Notes under the pieces: generated by a model
The model's database searches: none
What the model was told of the DNA's origin: nothing
Seen by the model: the letters and a program-made list of their open reading frames with translations, nothing else
Assembly: GCA_907163375.1 (NCBI GenBank)
Contig: CAJQUW010001672.1
Location: 19,158-83,157, forward strand
Reading direction: 5' to 3'
Length of the DNA stretch: 64,000 nucleotides
Source of the DNA: Prostheceraeus crozeri
Lineage: Eukaryota; Platyhelminthes; Polycladida; Euryleptidae
Made by a program: the position numbers and the translations under genes
Shown here: positions 46,901 to 52,000 of the stretch, one piece after another
Position numbering within the stretch: position 1 is the first letter of the stretch
Layout of the letters: each line of letters starts with the position of its first letter

Positions 46901-49007
46901 GATAACATTCGAAGATTTGCAATTAATGTTTGATTTTATTTCGAATGTCTTGTTTACTTTGCTAAAATGTATTGTTTTTCCAGTTTGAATGATTTCACAA
47001 GTTTTGCATCTTTTGTCGTTGCATTTTGAAATTCCATGTATCATTTTGCGGTTATTTTTACACAATAATGAAAGCAATGATTTAGGTTGTTTGTATGATG
47101 ATTTCAAAGTACAATTTTTAAAAGAATCATTTATGTTCAGATAGTTAAATGTAGGTTTTATGAGCTGACTAAAGATGTCAGGGTTGTTCTTATTGTAGGT
47201 ATGAACAAATGTTATTGTTTTTTTATTGTTTTCTTCGTTTTGGTTATGTTCTGAAGTTGCACCACTTTCGGCTTTAGCTATAGCTTTGTCAACGAGCGAT
47301 GATGGGTAATGTAATTGAATTAATTGATGCTTCAATTCTTCATATCTTAATTTTCTATTCTGTTGATCAGATACAATTCTTTTTATTCTATTAGCCAAGT
47401 TATATGGAATATTGTGGAGAACGTGCTTAGGGTGAGCGGAATGGAATGGCACATATGACATTGTGTCCGTTGATTTTCGATATAGATCTGTACTTATTGT
47501 ATTATCCTCATTTTTATATACCAGTACATCCAAAAAGTTCAGCGCTTCATAACTTTTATCGCACGTAAAATTAATTGACGTATGAATATTTTGTAGCAGA
47601 TTAGAAAAAACGTCAAAGTCACAGTAATTATCCTCCCAAATGATCCAGCAATCGTCCAAATTTCGCTTCCATGATGTTATAATGGAATCAAGAGAATTGG
47701 GGAAGCAAAGTTGGATACTATTGTATTACACAATAGTATCCTTTGCAATCGTATTAGCTTTATACATGTATATCATTTCTGCGGATTTCGAATGCATCAC
47801 TCTGAATGACGGAGAAAAACGCGGAAGCCATCCTTCGTATGACTTCAGAAATTAAACCCAGCAGAAAAAGATTATTCAAGCGTAATTCAAGCACAAGCTA
47901 GTCATCTATTGTCAAATGACATTTTGTCTGTTTTGCTACATTGTCTTTTTCAAGAAAAATGGTGTATCTTCTGCAAACATTTTACCAACTTATCTTTATT
48001 TTCATAAGATTGCAGTTTATGGGTAAGTCTCACATTTATTGTCATGCAATCACTTGGATTACAAAGAGTACATGCATGCATCACCGTTCACATCATCATT
48101 TTCATCGATTCTAGCTCGCATATCATTCTGTTATGCTTTCCCTCACTGTTAAAGTTGATTTATACACGATATTTCATATAATTATAATGCTTTATGTTAC
48201 TACTAAGCATATTCAAGCATTTCATATTTTTTTGTAATTAAGTACTTTACAATGATTTGGACATACATTTAACAACAATGAAATTAAATAAACGATAGAT
48301 CAAATTGCCATGCAAAGGATGTGTGGCTGGCAGGATTCGAACCTACGACCAAGGTTAACTAGACCTGCGCTCTACCAACTGAGCTAAGAGACACTTGTGC
48401 AACTGTGTCAATATCATCCTACTGAAGATGGACAAATGACTGAAGCATGCTTGATAATTAACAAATACAAAATTGTCAACAACCTTACCTTGAGATGAGT
48501 GATAAAATTGGAAGTCACAAGGCGCGGTGCCCACCACCCTGTCACCGGACGACCACATCGTCTGCAATGAGCTGTCACTTTTTCTTTATTATCTTGACTG
48601 AATAGCACAGGATTCATATAGTATTCAGAAATTACCAACGGATACATCTTATCAACAGGGATGCTCATTTCTTGAGTTGACGGCGACTCGGACTTGCTCA
48701 TTCCAAACTGACTTGATTCGGTTTTCGGCTCTTCTTTTACGGATGATGCGGTACCTGGCATAAGAAAGTGCGAAGATGTTGGGACAGTGGGGACAGTTTC
48801 TTCATTGGTAAGCATTCGCAAGCTACTTGAGAACTGTCGCGATGAGTCAAAGATTGAAGGTGAGGTAATATTGGACACTGACGTGTGAATTTGACTAGAA
48901 GGATGATAAACCATTGTCTCACTCGTCTTCCTGAAGTCATTTCCAGTTTTGGGAGATGATCTTTGGTCCTCCGCATTGGTAGTACGTTGGAAATTATTGG
49001 AATTCAT
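4444..49007 (-). CDS. host gene: hAT-derived BED zinc-finger protein (ZBED-like), 4 coding exons
   Basis: Exons are 49007-48489, 20717-20295, 14120-13143 and 4902-4444 (519, 423, 978 and 459 bp including stop), giving 792 residues. Every junction is phase 0 and has canonical sites: donors GTAAGG, GTAAGT and GTGAGT, and acceptors ending in ACAG, GTAG and CCAG after pyrimidine-rich tracts. Order of parts: disordered Ser/Thr-rich region (1-120), BED finger (C148, C151, H171, C175), linker with the usual ZBED run-up, degenerate RNase H-like hAT core (about 330-630), and a C-terminal block with LLDFVAKRR and NFWANARHQENYPNVYKL. BED-hAT host proteins bind DNA and act as nuclear regulators; that role is inferred here. 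Introns of 27.8, 6.2 and 8.2 kb rule out a simple mobile copy. An extra 5' non-coding exon is possible. Confidence 0.82.
4903..5820. other. intron 3 sequence, nothing recognised
   Basis: This is intronic, AT-rich sequence of the host gene. I see no coding similarity, RNA gene or clear repeat. Confidence 0.4.
5822..6720 (+). pseudogene. LINE reverse-transcriptase fragment, 5'-truncated
   Basis: The fragment starts inside the reverse transcriptase (EFSTSS then LQGDTLAPVLYIIVVDYVL, the motif before the active site). The active-site block reads LAYAGDIARL, so the second position of the usual ADD is Gly, which would kill activity. GLQVNARKTEVLHVG and VGYLGSLI follow, matching the thumb-side motifs of non-LTR enzymes. 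Further on, RRQRLLGHCLRSSHRGSVIP resembles the usual tail. The three parts lie in different frames, with a stop near 6391, so there are at least two frame changes. It is in antisense orientation in intron 3 of the host gene. The clade is not certain. Confidence 0.85.
7130..7745. repeat. dispersed repeat, copy 1 (partner near 28.9-30.0 kb)
   Basis: Blocks such as AGTGGGGGATGATAAAGGAA, ATGTGCAATAA, AAAAGTGGAAATAACGAAAA and ACTGACAGATGTTGAAA recur in the same order and orientation at 28935-29965, with clear divergence. No protein is recognised in it. It is probably an old non-coding part of a retroelement. Confidence 0.65.
7746..8701. other. intron 3 sequence; possible retroelement tail
   Basis: GGAATAGAATAGAATAATGC followed by TTTATTCTCC (about 8010-8040) looks like the reverse complement of a retroelement tail of the type AATAAAGCATTATTCTATTC. 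The rest has no recognisable gene. A motif GTCGGTCAAGTAAATTACC (about 8434) is related to motifs inside the neighbouring inverted-repeat element. Confidence 0.4.
9923..10045. repeat. AT-rich imperfect tandem and palindromic repeat
   Basis: Short units around GTATATA and ACTAGTATATACTTGT are repeated directly and as palindromes. Confidence 0.7.
10046..12790. other. interior of the inverted-repeat element, no gene seen
   Basis: I find no protein or RNA gene. A G-rich block at 9830-9870 (GGCGGAAC ... GGGTCCAAT) has a related reverse-complement copy near 12040-12115 (GGCGGCGGAACAGGGGGGTC on the minus strand). ATGCAACGARGGTGCRCTTTC occurs at about 8600 and 12240 in the same orientation. Confidence 0.4.
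12986..13073. mobile_element. 88-bp snap-back MITE
   Basis: The ends are GGGGCTGTTCAT and its reverse complement. The two halves pair along almost their whole length, with AATTCTG and CAGAAT blocks and an A/T-rich centre. ATT (12983-12985 and 13074-13076) fits a 3-bp target duplication of PIF/Harbinger type. It lies only 69 bp from the exon 3 splice donor. Confidence 0.75.
13143..14120 (-). CDS. exon 3: degenerate hAT transposase core
   Basis: The exon spans 326 codons, from acceptor TTTGTAG (next to 14120) to donor GTGAGT at 13142. It reads on from exon 2 as IETMVFSQLPPLDQSVIV. The segment VIVLSLHGN sits where hAT enzymes have their first catalytic Asp (normally LDGW), and here it is His. 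VIGIDPSYYM aligns with the second Asp block (usually TDNASNM). YEWSQNI ... LRRLNTAVETL aligns with the RW block. The later PLLERVLSAGQFFESAIQRL and SLLATFADPQYKLFW match the helical part that ends with the usual LDPRFK. These changes suggest a protein kept for a non-transposition role. Confidence 0.82.
14121..15334. other. intron 2 sequence, nothing recognised
   Basis: AT-rich intronic sequence. No gene or clear element is seen. Confidence 0.4.
15335..15711. repeat. 377-bp dispersed repeat, copy 1
   Basis: This block starts GACAGCGGCAATGTCTCGAG and ends TTGCCAGCAT. It is nearly identical to 30691-31079, same orientation, with one gap of about 12 bp near the start and a few substitutions. Flanking sequences differ at both edges, so it is a defined unit. 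Neither copy has a long open frame. Confidence 0.88.
16114..16255. repeat. inverted repeat with 27-bp arms
   Basis: GGGCTCGTCAGTACGGCTCG and onward (16114-16140) is the reverse complement of 16229-16255 with one difference in 27. The right arm forms the 5' half of the hammerhead-like motif. The left arm is the same half in opposite orientation, without the GAAA half. Confidence 0.85.
16231..16294 (+). ncRNA. hammerhead-ribozyme-like motif (type I layout), probably a relic
   Basis: CTGACGA (16245-16251) is the first core box. GCCC (16252-16255) pairs with GGGC (16261-16264) over a 5-nt loop as stem II, and GAAA (16265-16268) is the second core box. Stem I would be AGTCGTA (16238-16244) with TACGGCT (16278-16284), seven pairs with one G-U, flush against the core on both sides. 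An outer helix TTCC/GGAA (16233-16236 and 16290-16293) lies beyond an internal loop. The base triplet before the expected cut is GGC rather than the NUH normally needed, so self-cleavage is doubtful. Core and stems are seen; identity as a retrozyme or SINE-type ribozyme is inference. Confidence 0.6.
16300..17196. other. intron 2 sequence, nothing recognised
   Basis: The open frame on the plus strand running into the hAT terminus has no recognisable similarity. I see no other element. Confidence 0.4.
17783..18200. mobile_element. possible MITE nested in the hAT element
   Basis: TTGTGCAGTCC at 17783-17793 is matched by GGACTGCACAA at 18190-18200, each followed inward by a C-run or G-run. No convincing target duplication is seen, so the family is open. 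Confidence 0.5.
19205..19308. repeat. tandem repeat of ATGTATAGTA / ATATAGTA units
   Basis: About seven imperfect units built on TATATAGTAATGTA. Confidence 0.8.
20295..20717 (-). CDS. exon 2: end of BED finger and linker
   Basis: The exon is 141 codons, bounded by a strong acceptor (pyrimidine run then ACAG, next to 20717) and donor GTAAGT starting at 20294. It begins SCSMELYQHFQ, which completes the finger begun in exon 1: HLK of exon 1 joins SC, giving His-x3-Cys, followed by MELY, the usual ELY of BED fingers. After a Ser/Pro-rich linker comes LLTFAAQEVRPPSSLFCG, resembling the ZBED run-up to the transposase core (RPFSLVEG type). An apparent read-through extension past the donor is unlikely to be used because the donor is canonical and exon 3 continues the homology. 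Confidence 0.82.
20718..22587. other. intron 1 sequence next to exon 2, nothing recognised
   Basis: AT-rich. Short open frames on both strands show no similarity that I recognise. Confidence 0.4.
22588..23977 (-). mobile_element. mariner DNA transposon, apparently intact
   Basis: Imperfect terminal inverted repeats of about 30 bp flank the transposase. The left reads TATAGGTTTCGACAAAAAAG then TGCGTTTTTT. The right, on the minus strand, reads TATAGGGTTCGACAAAAAAA then CTGCGTTTTTT. TA is the expected target duplication, and TA dinucleotides are present at both edges. The element is about 1.4 kb, normal for mariner. The exact end base is uncertain by a few positions. Confidence 0.88.
22652..23692 (-). 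CDS. mariner transposase (DD34D), full-length
   Basis: The enzyme cuts and pastes the element at TA sites. It has 346 residues, the family's usual length, with no stop inside. The N-terminal paired-type helix-turn-helix DNA-binding region includes GYSATKIHQLLANVWGE and RKEGSGRPRSS. The catalytic region has VVVDEKWVYY (first Asp) and CLQHDNARPHIA (second Asp). The third Asp, in YSPDYNLLDRYVF, lies after 34 intervening residues. The more usual HPPYSPDLAPSDYHLF is changed in places, but all three acids are present. The start is the ATG at 23692 (MEFQQCDVYFFIRTLSQ). It is transcribed in the same direction as the host gene, inside intron 1. It could still be active or only recently inactive. Confidence 0.93.
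   Translation of the reverse strand: MEFQQCDVYFFIRTLSQNGYSATKIHQLLANVWGEKNIMKVRRIQAIVREFVEGRETVTRKEGSGRPRSSWCDENIEEVKELIEDDNHLSCADISLQTGVEERSVHRILSHHLNQKSLCCRWIPHELSDRNKQQRIECGRSILETLRRRQIKSKLVVVDEKWVYYKSIPPKECNRVWVDCAGDRPQVSRRTIADRKVLIMIALNYAKSFSYIEVLHDDGSINGDRYLSFLQNMCAPFEQQLNLPRWEMCLQHDNARPHIAMQVRRWIDHEGMSLVKQPPYSPDYNLLDRYVFRNFEVHRRQRNFDSIAEIEACIEQFLAGMTITQKEFYEFQWHIEKVIEEDGNYL
23978..24328. other. gap between mariner and Harbinger, nothing recognised
   Basis: AT-rich intron sequence without a recognisable feature. Confidence 0.4.
24515..25771 (+). CDS. PIF/Harbinger transposase (DDE_Tnp_4 type)
   Basis: The 418-residue enzyme cuts and pastes the element together with its MADF partner. 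Start is the ATG at 24515. The N-terminal part has the helix FRMSNLRFDQLLAKLLPFL and a helix-turn-helix-like stretch ending ALSFRIGHATVNKIL. The DDE core shows CLGSIDGKHIAIKAP (first Asp), FFADDAFPLK (second) and RRTVENAFGILSARWRI (Glu), the full triad with standard context, plus KACIVLHNYL near the end. There are no internal stops. It is antisense to the host gene. HARBI1-like host proteins are relatives, but the neighbouring MADF gene and terminal repeats point to a transposon. Confidence 0.93.
   Translation: MEIGDFSRDLPIIISVIHRLRQRRQHRRWSVRPINVIRNIQGEIQLVRDLRYQDEESHFHYFRMSNLRFDQLLAKLLPFLSTHAQTHALPIDPLIRLAVTLRILSTGDSQSTVALSFRIGHATVNKILYETCDILWTVLRTEFLAVPTMEKWRSISEAFENQWNFPKCLGSIDGKHIAIKAPNNSGSSYFNYKNFHSIVVLAIVDASYAFILADIGAPGRNSDGGIWSNSSLSSLVECDDNLPNSECAFPYTFFADDAFPLKTFIMKPYSRRNLDFAEKVFNYRLSRARRTVENAFGILSARWRIYHRTLDSTPTHAISLTKACIVLHNYLTKTDISNPPVSKYIPDRYVDYDSNETVVQGEWRSETTCTSLSNTGPIGSNNYSQEAAKVRDAFKTYFLSSEGRVQWQETLVNRGCKL
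25772..26254. other. AT-rich spacer between the two Harbinger genes
   Basis: Very A/T-rich, with many short TATATA and ATTATT runs. No gene is seen; it probably holds the 3' ends of both transcripts. Confidence 0.6.
26255..27001 (-). CDS. Harbinger accessory DNA-binding protein, MADF + BESS-like
   Basis: This protein normally binds the element's DNA and brings the transposase to the nucleus and the ends. It has 248 residues from the ATG at 27001. The MADF/Myb-like domain runs from RLIEEVRSYEHLW through CENSWSEISMALN to CKSKWRYLRDTYTRKKKE. An acidic Ser/Thr-rich linker follows. The C-terminal part DEAFGRSVAIQMNKLSIGAK resembles a BESS interaction motif. It is convergent with the transposase gene. 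The frame has no stops. An upstream in-frame TTG would add a few residues, but ATG is preferred. Confidence 0.87.
   Translation of the reverse strand: MQVLMEPSSETVRQEAKFEERLIEEVRSYEHLWTVASTKYKDLPRCENSWSEISMALNEDQAKCKSKWRYLRDTYTRKKKEYSKKSGSGRENEKKWEFFDVLSFLSNSCKVTKSASNVPDKENAQAENDTTDTTQDCSSGSSRKRNSDRFETLLIDALGTWKKCISEQNNTLTEDEAFGRSVAIQMNKLSIGAKARVKLRIQEVICEAEENEMVKFKENTSRVNNQDHYPISYTDEGSYFQLHSDNYQ
27239..27842. mobile_element. MITE with 33-bp terminal inverted repeats
   Basis: Arms 27239-27271 (GGCAAATTGATCTTATATTG ... CACCG) and 27810-27842 match as reverse complements with one difference in 33. ACT lies just outside both ends (27236-27238 and 27843-27845), fitting a 3-bp duplication. It contains a second element at 27381-27728 and a small perfect hairpin (GATGGCATTGA / TCAATGCCATC) near 27771-27800. 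Confidence 0.82.
27381..27728. mobile_element. hAT-type MITE nested in the previous MITE
   Basis: The ends TAGAGATGTTCGCGGCTCG and, on the minus strand, TAGTGATGTATCAAGCCGAG are inverted counterparts. Octamers GGACATAG (27373-27380) and GGACATGG (27729-27736) flank it, an 8-bp duplication with one later change. The interior is rich in GCCGAAGCC and GGCTCGGCT blocks. No protein is coded. Confidence 0.75.
27846..28934. other. intron 1 sequence, nothing recognised
   Basis: No gene or well-bounded repeat is seen. Confidence 0.4.
28935..29965. repeat. dispersed repeat, copy 2, interrupted
   Basis: This is a diverged copy of 7130-7745 in the same orientation. The match is lost from about 29365 to 29785 and then resumes with ACTAACAGATGTTGAAAATA, so about 420 bp of other sequence splits the copy. 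Confidence 0.65.
29966..30690. other. intron 1 sequence, nothing recognised
   Basis: No supported feature. Confidence 0.35.
30691..31079. repeat. 377-bp dispersed repeat, copy 2
   Basis: This is the near-identical partner of 15335-15711, in the same orientation and about 15 kb away, with a 12-bp longer left part. The high identity suggests both copies are young or were exchanged by gene conversion. Confidence 0.88.
31407..31716 (-). repeat. 3' LTR (310 bp)
   Basis: Starts TGTC and ends AACA on the plus strand (TG...CA rule). Almost identical to 35398-35700. A G-rich stretch just inside (GGGGGCG on the minus strand) fits the end of a polypurine tract. Confidence 0.92.
31731..34895 (-). pseudogene. 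LTR element pol region (protease, RT, RNase H, integrase)
   Basis: In order: protease with ALIDSGCSVTLIG; reverse transcriptase with AIMDLKRAYLQVHVD, LTRLGFGLVSAPKIM and SGYIDDIYID; RNase H with IWADASNLAVGV and HINCAELDAVI; integrase with a His/Cys zinc region (HDTCHFGVDKTLELAHQKF, CQEC), IDLTHVRGRVYLTIIDIFSG, ILSDNGSVFRS and AQGNGVIERVHRTIKRSV. It ends in a basic tail (RRSSRVRNRPVWW). All expected parts are present; the region is broken in a few places and is treated as a fossil. Confidence 0.87.
34613..35380 (-). CDS. LTR element gag
   Basis: Structural protein of the element, about 255 residues. The N-terminal part (LVDAVRCFKGDG, then DLELELDRFVAL) resembles retrotransposon capsid regions. 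The C-terminal part has two zinc knuckles, CYGCRRQGHLLRDC and CFRCGLRGHFQRDC, for RNA binding. It overlaps the start of the pol frame, as is usual for elements that use ribosomal frameshifting. Confidence 0.85.
   Translation of the reverse strand: MTTLKLVDAVRCFKGDGTDDLELELDRFVALDVTSKWSSSGDRDAEMARLMPVFLEGRAYTTWKQLSDTQKANLDEVKSALRRVYGLSKSAAWRKIKSIRLFPGDLVDVIADEICGLLKIVLEVDPHDPLVAITLIDALPSNIAEQVTPLHGEKMVLRDVISCAKSLQVGQEGAEVLSAAATEMKSTPNSSTSRSQSSVRCYGCRRQGHLLRDCPVVCFRCGLRGHFQRDCRVKLQGNESAGSTLPDQAVPASSH
35398..35700 (-). repeat. 5' LTR (303 bp)
   Basis: Same sequence as the 3' LTR apart from a small patch near its promoter-side end. The gag start codon lies only about 17 bp inside it, leaving a very short leader. 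Confidence 0.92.
35706..37308. other. intron 1 sequence, nothing recognised
   Basis: AT-rich, with no supported gene or repeat. Confidence 0.4.
37317..37380. mobile_element. 64-bp hAT-type mini-MITE
   Basis: Ends CTGGGATGGAACC and, inverted, CAGGGATGGAACC. The near-palindromic G/C-rich centre is built on GGCCGGGCCGGC and ACCGGCCGGC. The flanking octamers GCCCACGT (37309-37316) and ACCCACGT (37381-37388) differ at one position, fitting an 8-bp duplication. Confidence 0.75.
37389..38690. other. intron 1 sequence, nothing recognised
   Basis: No supported feature. Confidence 0.35.
38815..40864. mobile_element. hAT-like non-autonomous element, 2.05 kb
   Basis: The ends are CAGGCCTGTGATTA (38815 on) and TAATCACAGGCCTG (to 40864), a 14-bp perfect inverted repeat of hAT style. 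Near both ends are TTGAGGA-type short repeats. No transposase is seen inside. Sequence left of 38815 joined to sequence right of 40864 resembles an uninterrupted internal copy at about 39030-39310, which supports these edges. An exact 8-bp duplication is not visible. Confidence 0.65.
39030..39310. repeat. copy of the repeat that also flanks 38815-40864
   Basis: Shared blocks include TCAGATCAAGCTGCTGATAT (here) and TCAAATCAAGCTGCCGGCAT (40870 on), then CCTAATTCAA / TCCAATTCAA and GTAACCCGCAAGTA / ATAACCCACAAGTA. Divergence is clear, so both are old. Confidence 0.65.
40865..41060. repeat. right part of the interrupted repeat copy
   Basis: Diverged match to 39110-39310, same orientation. Its left continuation lies at about 38720-38814, on the other side of the inserted element. 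Confidence 0.6.
41061..45228. other. intron 1 sequence, no supported gene
   Basis: The longest stretch of intron without a recognised element. A minus-strand open frame at 44020-44262 (80 codons, LDDPLLGIAHCVVHTLN) looks somewhat protein-like but I recognise nothing. Around 44660-44740 a short unit (AAATTTTCAAAATTCGGGTA) is repeated about twice. Confidence 0.4.
45229..45348. repeat. (TA)n microsatellite
   Basis: Long TA runs with ATTATATA interruptions. It sits at the 3' edge of the first Penelope-like fragment. Confidence 0.9.
45395..45455 (-). ncRNA. hammerhead-ribozyme motif of Penelope-like element A
   Basis: On the minus strand CTGAAGA (45443-45437) is followed by stem II GATG/CATC (45435-45432 and 45421-45418), then GAAAC, a two-base loop TA, and GTC with the cut expected after 45408. 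CGG after the cut pairs with CCG just before CTGAAGA, and CTTT/AAAG extends stem I. One extra T lies between core and stem II. Such minimal type I hammerheads are known from the terminal repeats of Penelope-like elements. Structure is seen; activity is not shown. Confidence 0.7.
45395..46325 (-). pseudogene. Penelope-like element fragment A, 3' part with GIY-YIG domain
   Basis: The open frame 46088-45606 covers the end of a Penelope-like polyprotein. It has FIREGVKELNNRI, then YSCDRCSMRYIGASKRHLN with the Tyr and YIG of a GIY-YIG nuclease and following RISEHLRG. Upstream (46325-46089), in another frame, comes TGVYTPYFAYAPDKYKLSAI then RASKICSDETLF, also typical of these elements, so a frame change and an A/T-rich run have broken it. 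All of the reverse transcriptase is missing. The 3' end carries a hammerhead motif. It is truncated at the A/T repeat near 46325. Confidence 0.82.
46328..46420. repeat. A/T-rich microsatellite between the two Penelope-like fragments
   Basis: TATAATATATTAATATA-type units ending in a (TA)n run. Confidence 0.9.
46430..47680 (-). pseudogene. Penelope-like element fragment B, RT end plus GIY-YIG nuclease
   Basis: The frame is open from about 47680 to 46640. It starts at the end of the reverse-transcriptase palm (NLDDCWIIWED, where YIDD or YMDD is usual) and continues with ALNFLDVLVYKNED, TDLYRKSTDTMSYVPFHSAH and LANRIKRIVSD. The C-terminal part has CNDKRCKTCEI and VIYKLEWSCGEYYIGQTGDS, the GIY-YIG nuclease with its Cys motif, then HHRMTVHCQHV. 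It differs in sequence from fragment A, so this is another lineage. It is 5'-truncated. The remaining frame has no stops. The last bases near 46430-46500 form a hammerhead-like fold. Confidence 0.85.
46455..46500 (-). ncRNA. hammerhead-like motif at the 3' end of Penelope-like element B, degenerate
   Basis: On the minus strand CTTGAAAAG stands where CTGANGA is expected. A strong stem II CCGGG/CCCGG with loop TGA follows, then GAAAACGTTTGGC. Position and shape match the motif of fragment A, but the first core box deviates. Confidence 0.4.
47681..48321. other. intron 1 sequence, nothing recognised
   Basis: No supported feature. Confidence 0.35.
48322..48394 (-). tRNA. tRNA-like sequence, anticodon probably AGT (Thr); may be a pseudogene or SINE head
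   Basis: The D arm GCTCAGTTGGTAGAGC and T arm GTAGGTTCGAATCCTGC are intact and give near-perfect RNA polymerase III A and B boxes. The anticodon loop CTAGTTA between AGGT and ACCT reads AGT. The acceptor stem pairs poorly (only about four or five of seven) and there appears to be one extra base before the D arm, so function is doubtful. No T-run follows directly. It lies in intron 1, about 100 bp past the exon 1 donor. Confidence 0.5.
48489..49007 (-). CDS. exon 1: start codon, disordered region and first half of BED finger
   Basis: This exon codes 173 residues from the ATG at 49007 to the codon AAG directly before the donor GTAAGG (48488 on). The first 120 residues are rich in Ser, Thr, Pro and Asn with KEEPKTES-type acidic patches, typical of a disordered regulatory tail. 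AHCRRCGRPVTGW and then SNFITHLK form the BED finger start (C148, C151, H171). A stop lies in frame 81 bp upstream, and no other in-frame ATG precedes this one. The frame running past the donor to 48414 is read-through. Confidence 0.8.
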
Positions 49008-52000
49008 AGTAGGGGAGGAGCTCACTCCTGCTTCACGAGAATCAAGAGGAATTATGAAGGAAGACGACCGCAAAAAAGATGTGTTTCTACTCCGACGAGG
49101 GTTGGCTGTTCCAATCGCATTAAATAAATTGCATTAGCCGTGTGTCTGTGTGTAATGCAGTTCGTCGTTTTGTGTGCGAGAGGCGCATACACGAGGTTTT
49201 AAACTGAAGAAATCCACGACACGACACACCAAGCGCCGCAAATCCAATTTATTCGCTAAGGAAAGACACTGTCATCGATTGTCGTTGCTAATAGCAACCG
49301 ACGATGAATTACCATTCGCATTGAATGCCATTTACGTCATTCATTTCACAAGGCTAATTTAATGACTCCTTCTCCTTCTATCGTGTTAGATGAATTGTCA
49401 TTAGGCGCGCGTGTGAGTCAATTCTGTAGTAAGGCACAGCGTGTTATCGATTTAGACTCAGCAACCAACATTCATTTAATTTAGTCGGTTGATGTATGTA
49501 ATTATTAATGCTGAATGCATTAGTGTTGCATTTAATTATATGTACTGATAGTACAATCCACTTAAAAGACATTTATTACTGATGCACGAGCGTTAGCCAG
49601 CCGCAATAGTAGGTTTCACTAAATTTATCGTTCAAAATACACGTGATGGAAGACATGAATAAGTGTCTTAATTTTTTCAATAAATTTGAGGTGATAGTGT
49701 AAGTCTCTGTTGATCAGAAAATTGCAAAAATTGATTTACCCCCGGGCAAAAATTGATTTGAACGGGAATATCATTAATGAAACGTTCAACAATTACATAA
49801 TCGACAAGGCATTGCCGAACCGCTTACAGGGATGGGAGAAGGTTTATGAAGCTGGGAGATAGATATTTTAATACTTACTCCGACTCCTATCGTTGAAAAT
49901 CACAATATAACTACTAAAAAACATCAGTTGATTTGATAACAATTATTAAATTCAGATCAAATTCTTGATTGAAGTTGTCTTGAAACATTGAAGTCTTTCA
50001 AGCAGTAAGACAATTATTCACTTAATCGTTATTTGGTAGGTCTGTGCGCGGTGTACCGGTTCTTCTGCTTGCACCGGTTTTCTGGCCGGTGCACCAGAAT
50101 GTTCGATTTTCGATGAAATTGATTTTTACCGCACAAATTCAAATATGATTAATTCTTTAATCTGTTGTGTTAGTCCCAACAACAAATTGGAGAAAAACAA
50201 TTTATGCATACAGTATAACTAAGCCAGCTAGGAGAACTTTATTCAATTGTTTATTAATTCAACCTTTTCATTTCAATCCATATCATGAAAATGAAACCTT
50301 TTGAAAATCATGGCCGTGTCATTAAATAGCCGATGCACTTCCTCAGGTTGAGAAAAAACGACGAAAATGAGACAATTGAAGTTCATGACAAATGTGCATG
50401 TCTATTATGAAAGATAGAAACCCTAACTTCAATTTTAAGTGACTATCATACCACAATCTAGAACGCGAAGCAAATTTTATTTTGCCTATGCTTTGGCAGG
50501 TGTTTATATAAATGCATGTGTGCACCGGACGGTGCACCGTTGCGAGTAGATGAAGCTAGCGCAAAGTCCTATTATTTAGTCTACATATAATTTGATTTTG
50601 CTTGTGTTTAAAAACATGGAAGCAGAGCAACATGGAAAAGTGGATTTTTCATTAGTACCTACAAATCTTTATTACGCTTCACTGTTGCTTGCCGTCCCAG
50701 CCACTGAAAACTGAAGGTAATAATTGATTAGGGACATTTCCCAGAGCTACCGTGGTCATTTTTTTCTACCCCCGTCCGCATGGAATTCCTGTGGGGATCC
50801 TCGTCCCCTCTTTTCCCTTTGGCGTTGCACTTTAGAGTAGCCTCAGATCCCATAGGCATTTCACTTTGGCATGGGCCTGCTATGAATGTAGGCTGTAAGT
50901 TATTCGTAAGCATTTCAATCAAAATTTTGTTATTCGCAGTCCATCGTTACGTAATTCGGGAACGGAAGTCTACAATAAAAAAAACAAACGAATAATGAAA
51001 ATAAAAAGGCAAAGCGTTATTTGACCTCTTCATAAAACTTGATTTCTATTGTCCATGTTGAATCGCTAAGCACATTTTTTGCATGTTTCCATAACACAAT
51101 TTCTTTGGCCATACACGGTACCAGTGATGCTGAATCATAGCAATAGCATTCATCTTAAATCAAAGTTCCATACAAAAATTGCTGACTGAAAATATGTGTG
51201 TGAGGGGGGAGAACAGAAGCATCTTTATTACCATTGCATTTATGCAATCATTAGACCAACAGTTAGCATAAACAGACCGATTTAGCCCTTAATGAAGTGC
51301 CGATGCCACAATGATCTTATCTAGTTATCCATGATTTTAACGCACCTGTGTGCTTATTAAAATCCCCATAGGGATTTTACTTGTCATTGTACTTCATTTT
51401 ACATCTGAGTAATGTTAGATCCTAAAATAAGCTTTTTTGCGCCTATGCTAATTTCAAACTGGCGCAGATCACAATTTTTCGATAATCTAGATTTTAGAGA
51501 CATCATTATCACTATATTTTGAATGTCGTGTTATGATTGGTGCCTTTTCTGTGCTGATTTACTGGAATATGTTTTAACATTTAACCATCGGCTAATTATT
51601 ATCATTGTCTTATTCATTGTTTGGATATTAAGTAGGCCACAATTATAAACAAGAAGAAAGATTTTACACGTTATATTCTATGTTCACACACAAGAATACC
51701 AGTAGATCTGATCAGACCATGTTAAATTCATTTATTAATAGTTCTCATGGATAGGTTTACATACCATTGTTAAGCGTAGAAAATATGTGACCTTCCCCTA
51801 GAAATATAAAAAAACATCAGTAGGCCCAAGTAATTTCATCAGAATACTCGAATTTGCTTTCGAATTCGGTAACCATAATGCAATGCAGATAATGTAAATG
51901 TAGACTCGAACTAATCCGAGTGCGTATTGTAGGGAATCAATAAAGGTTTTTCGCAACACAATTATCACACTTTACCGTAGATGGGAAACAGTAATGCAAA

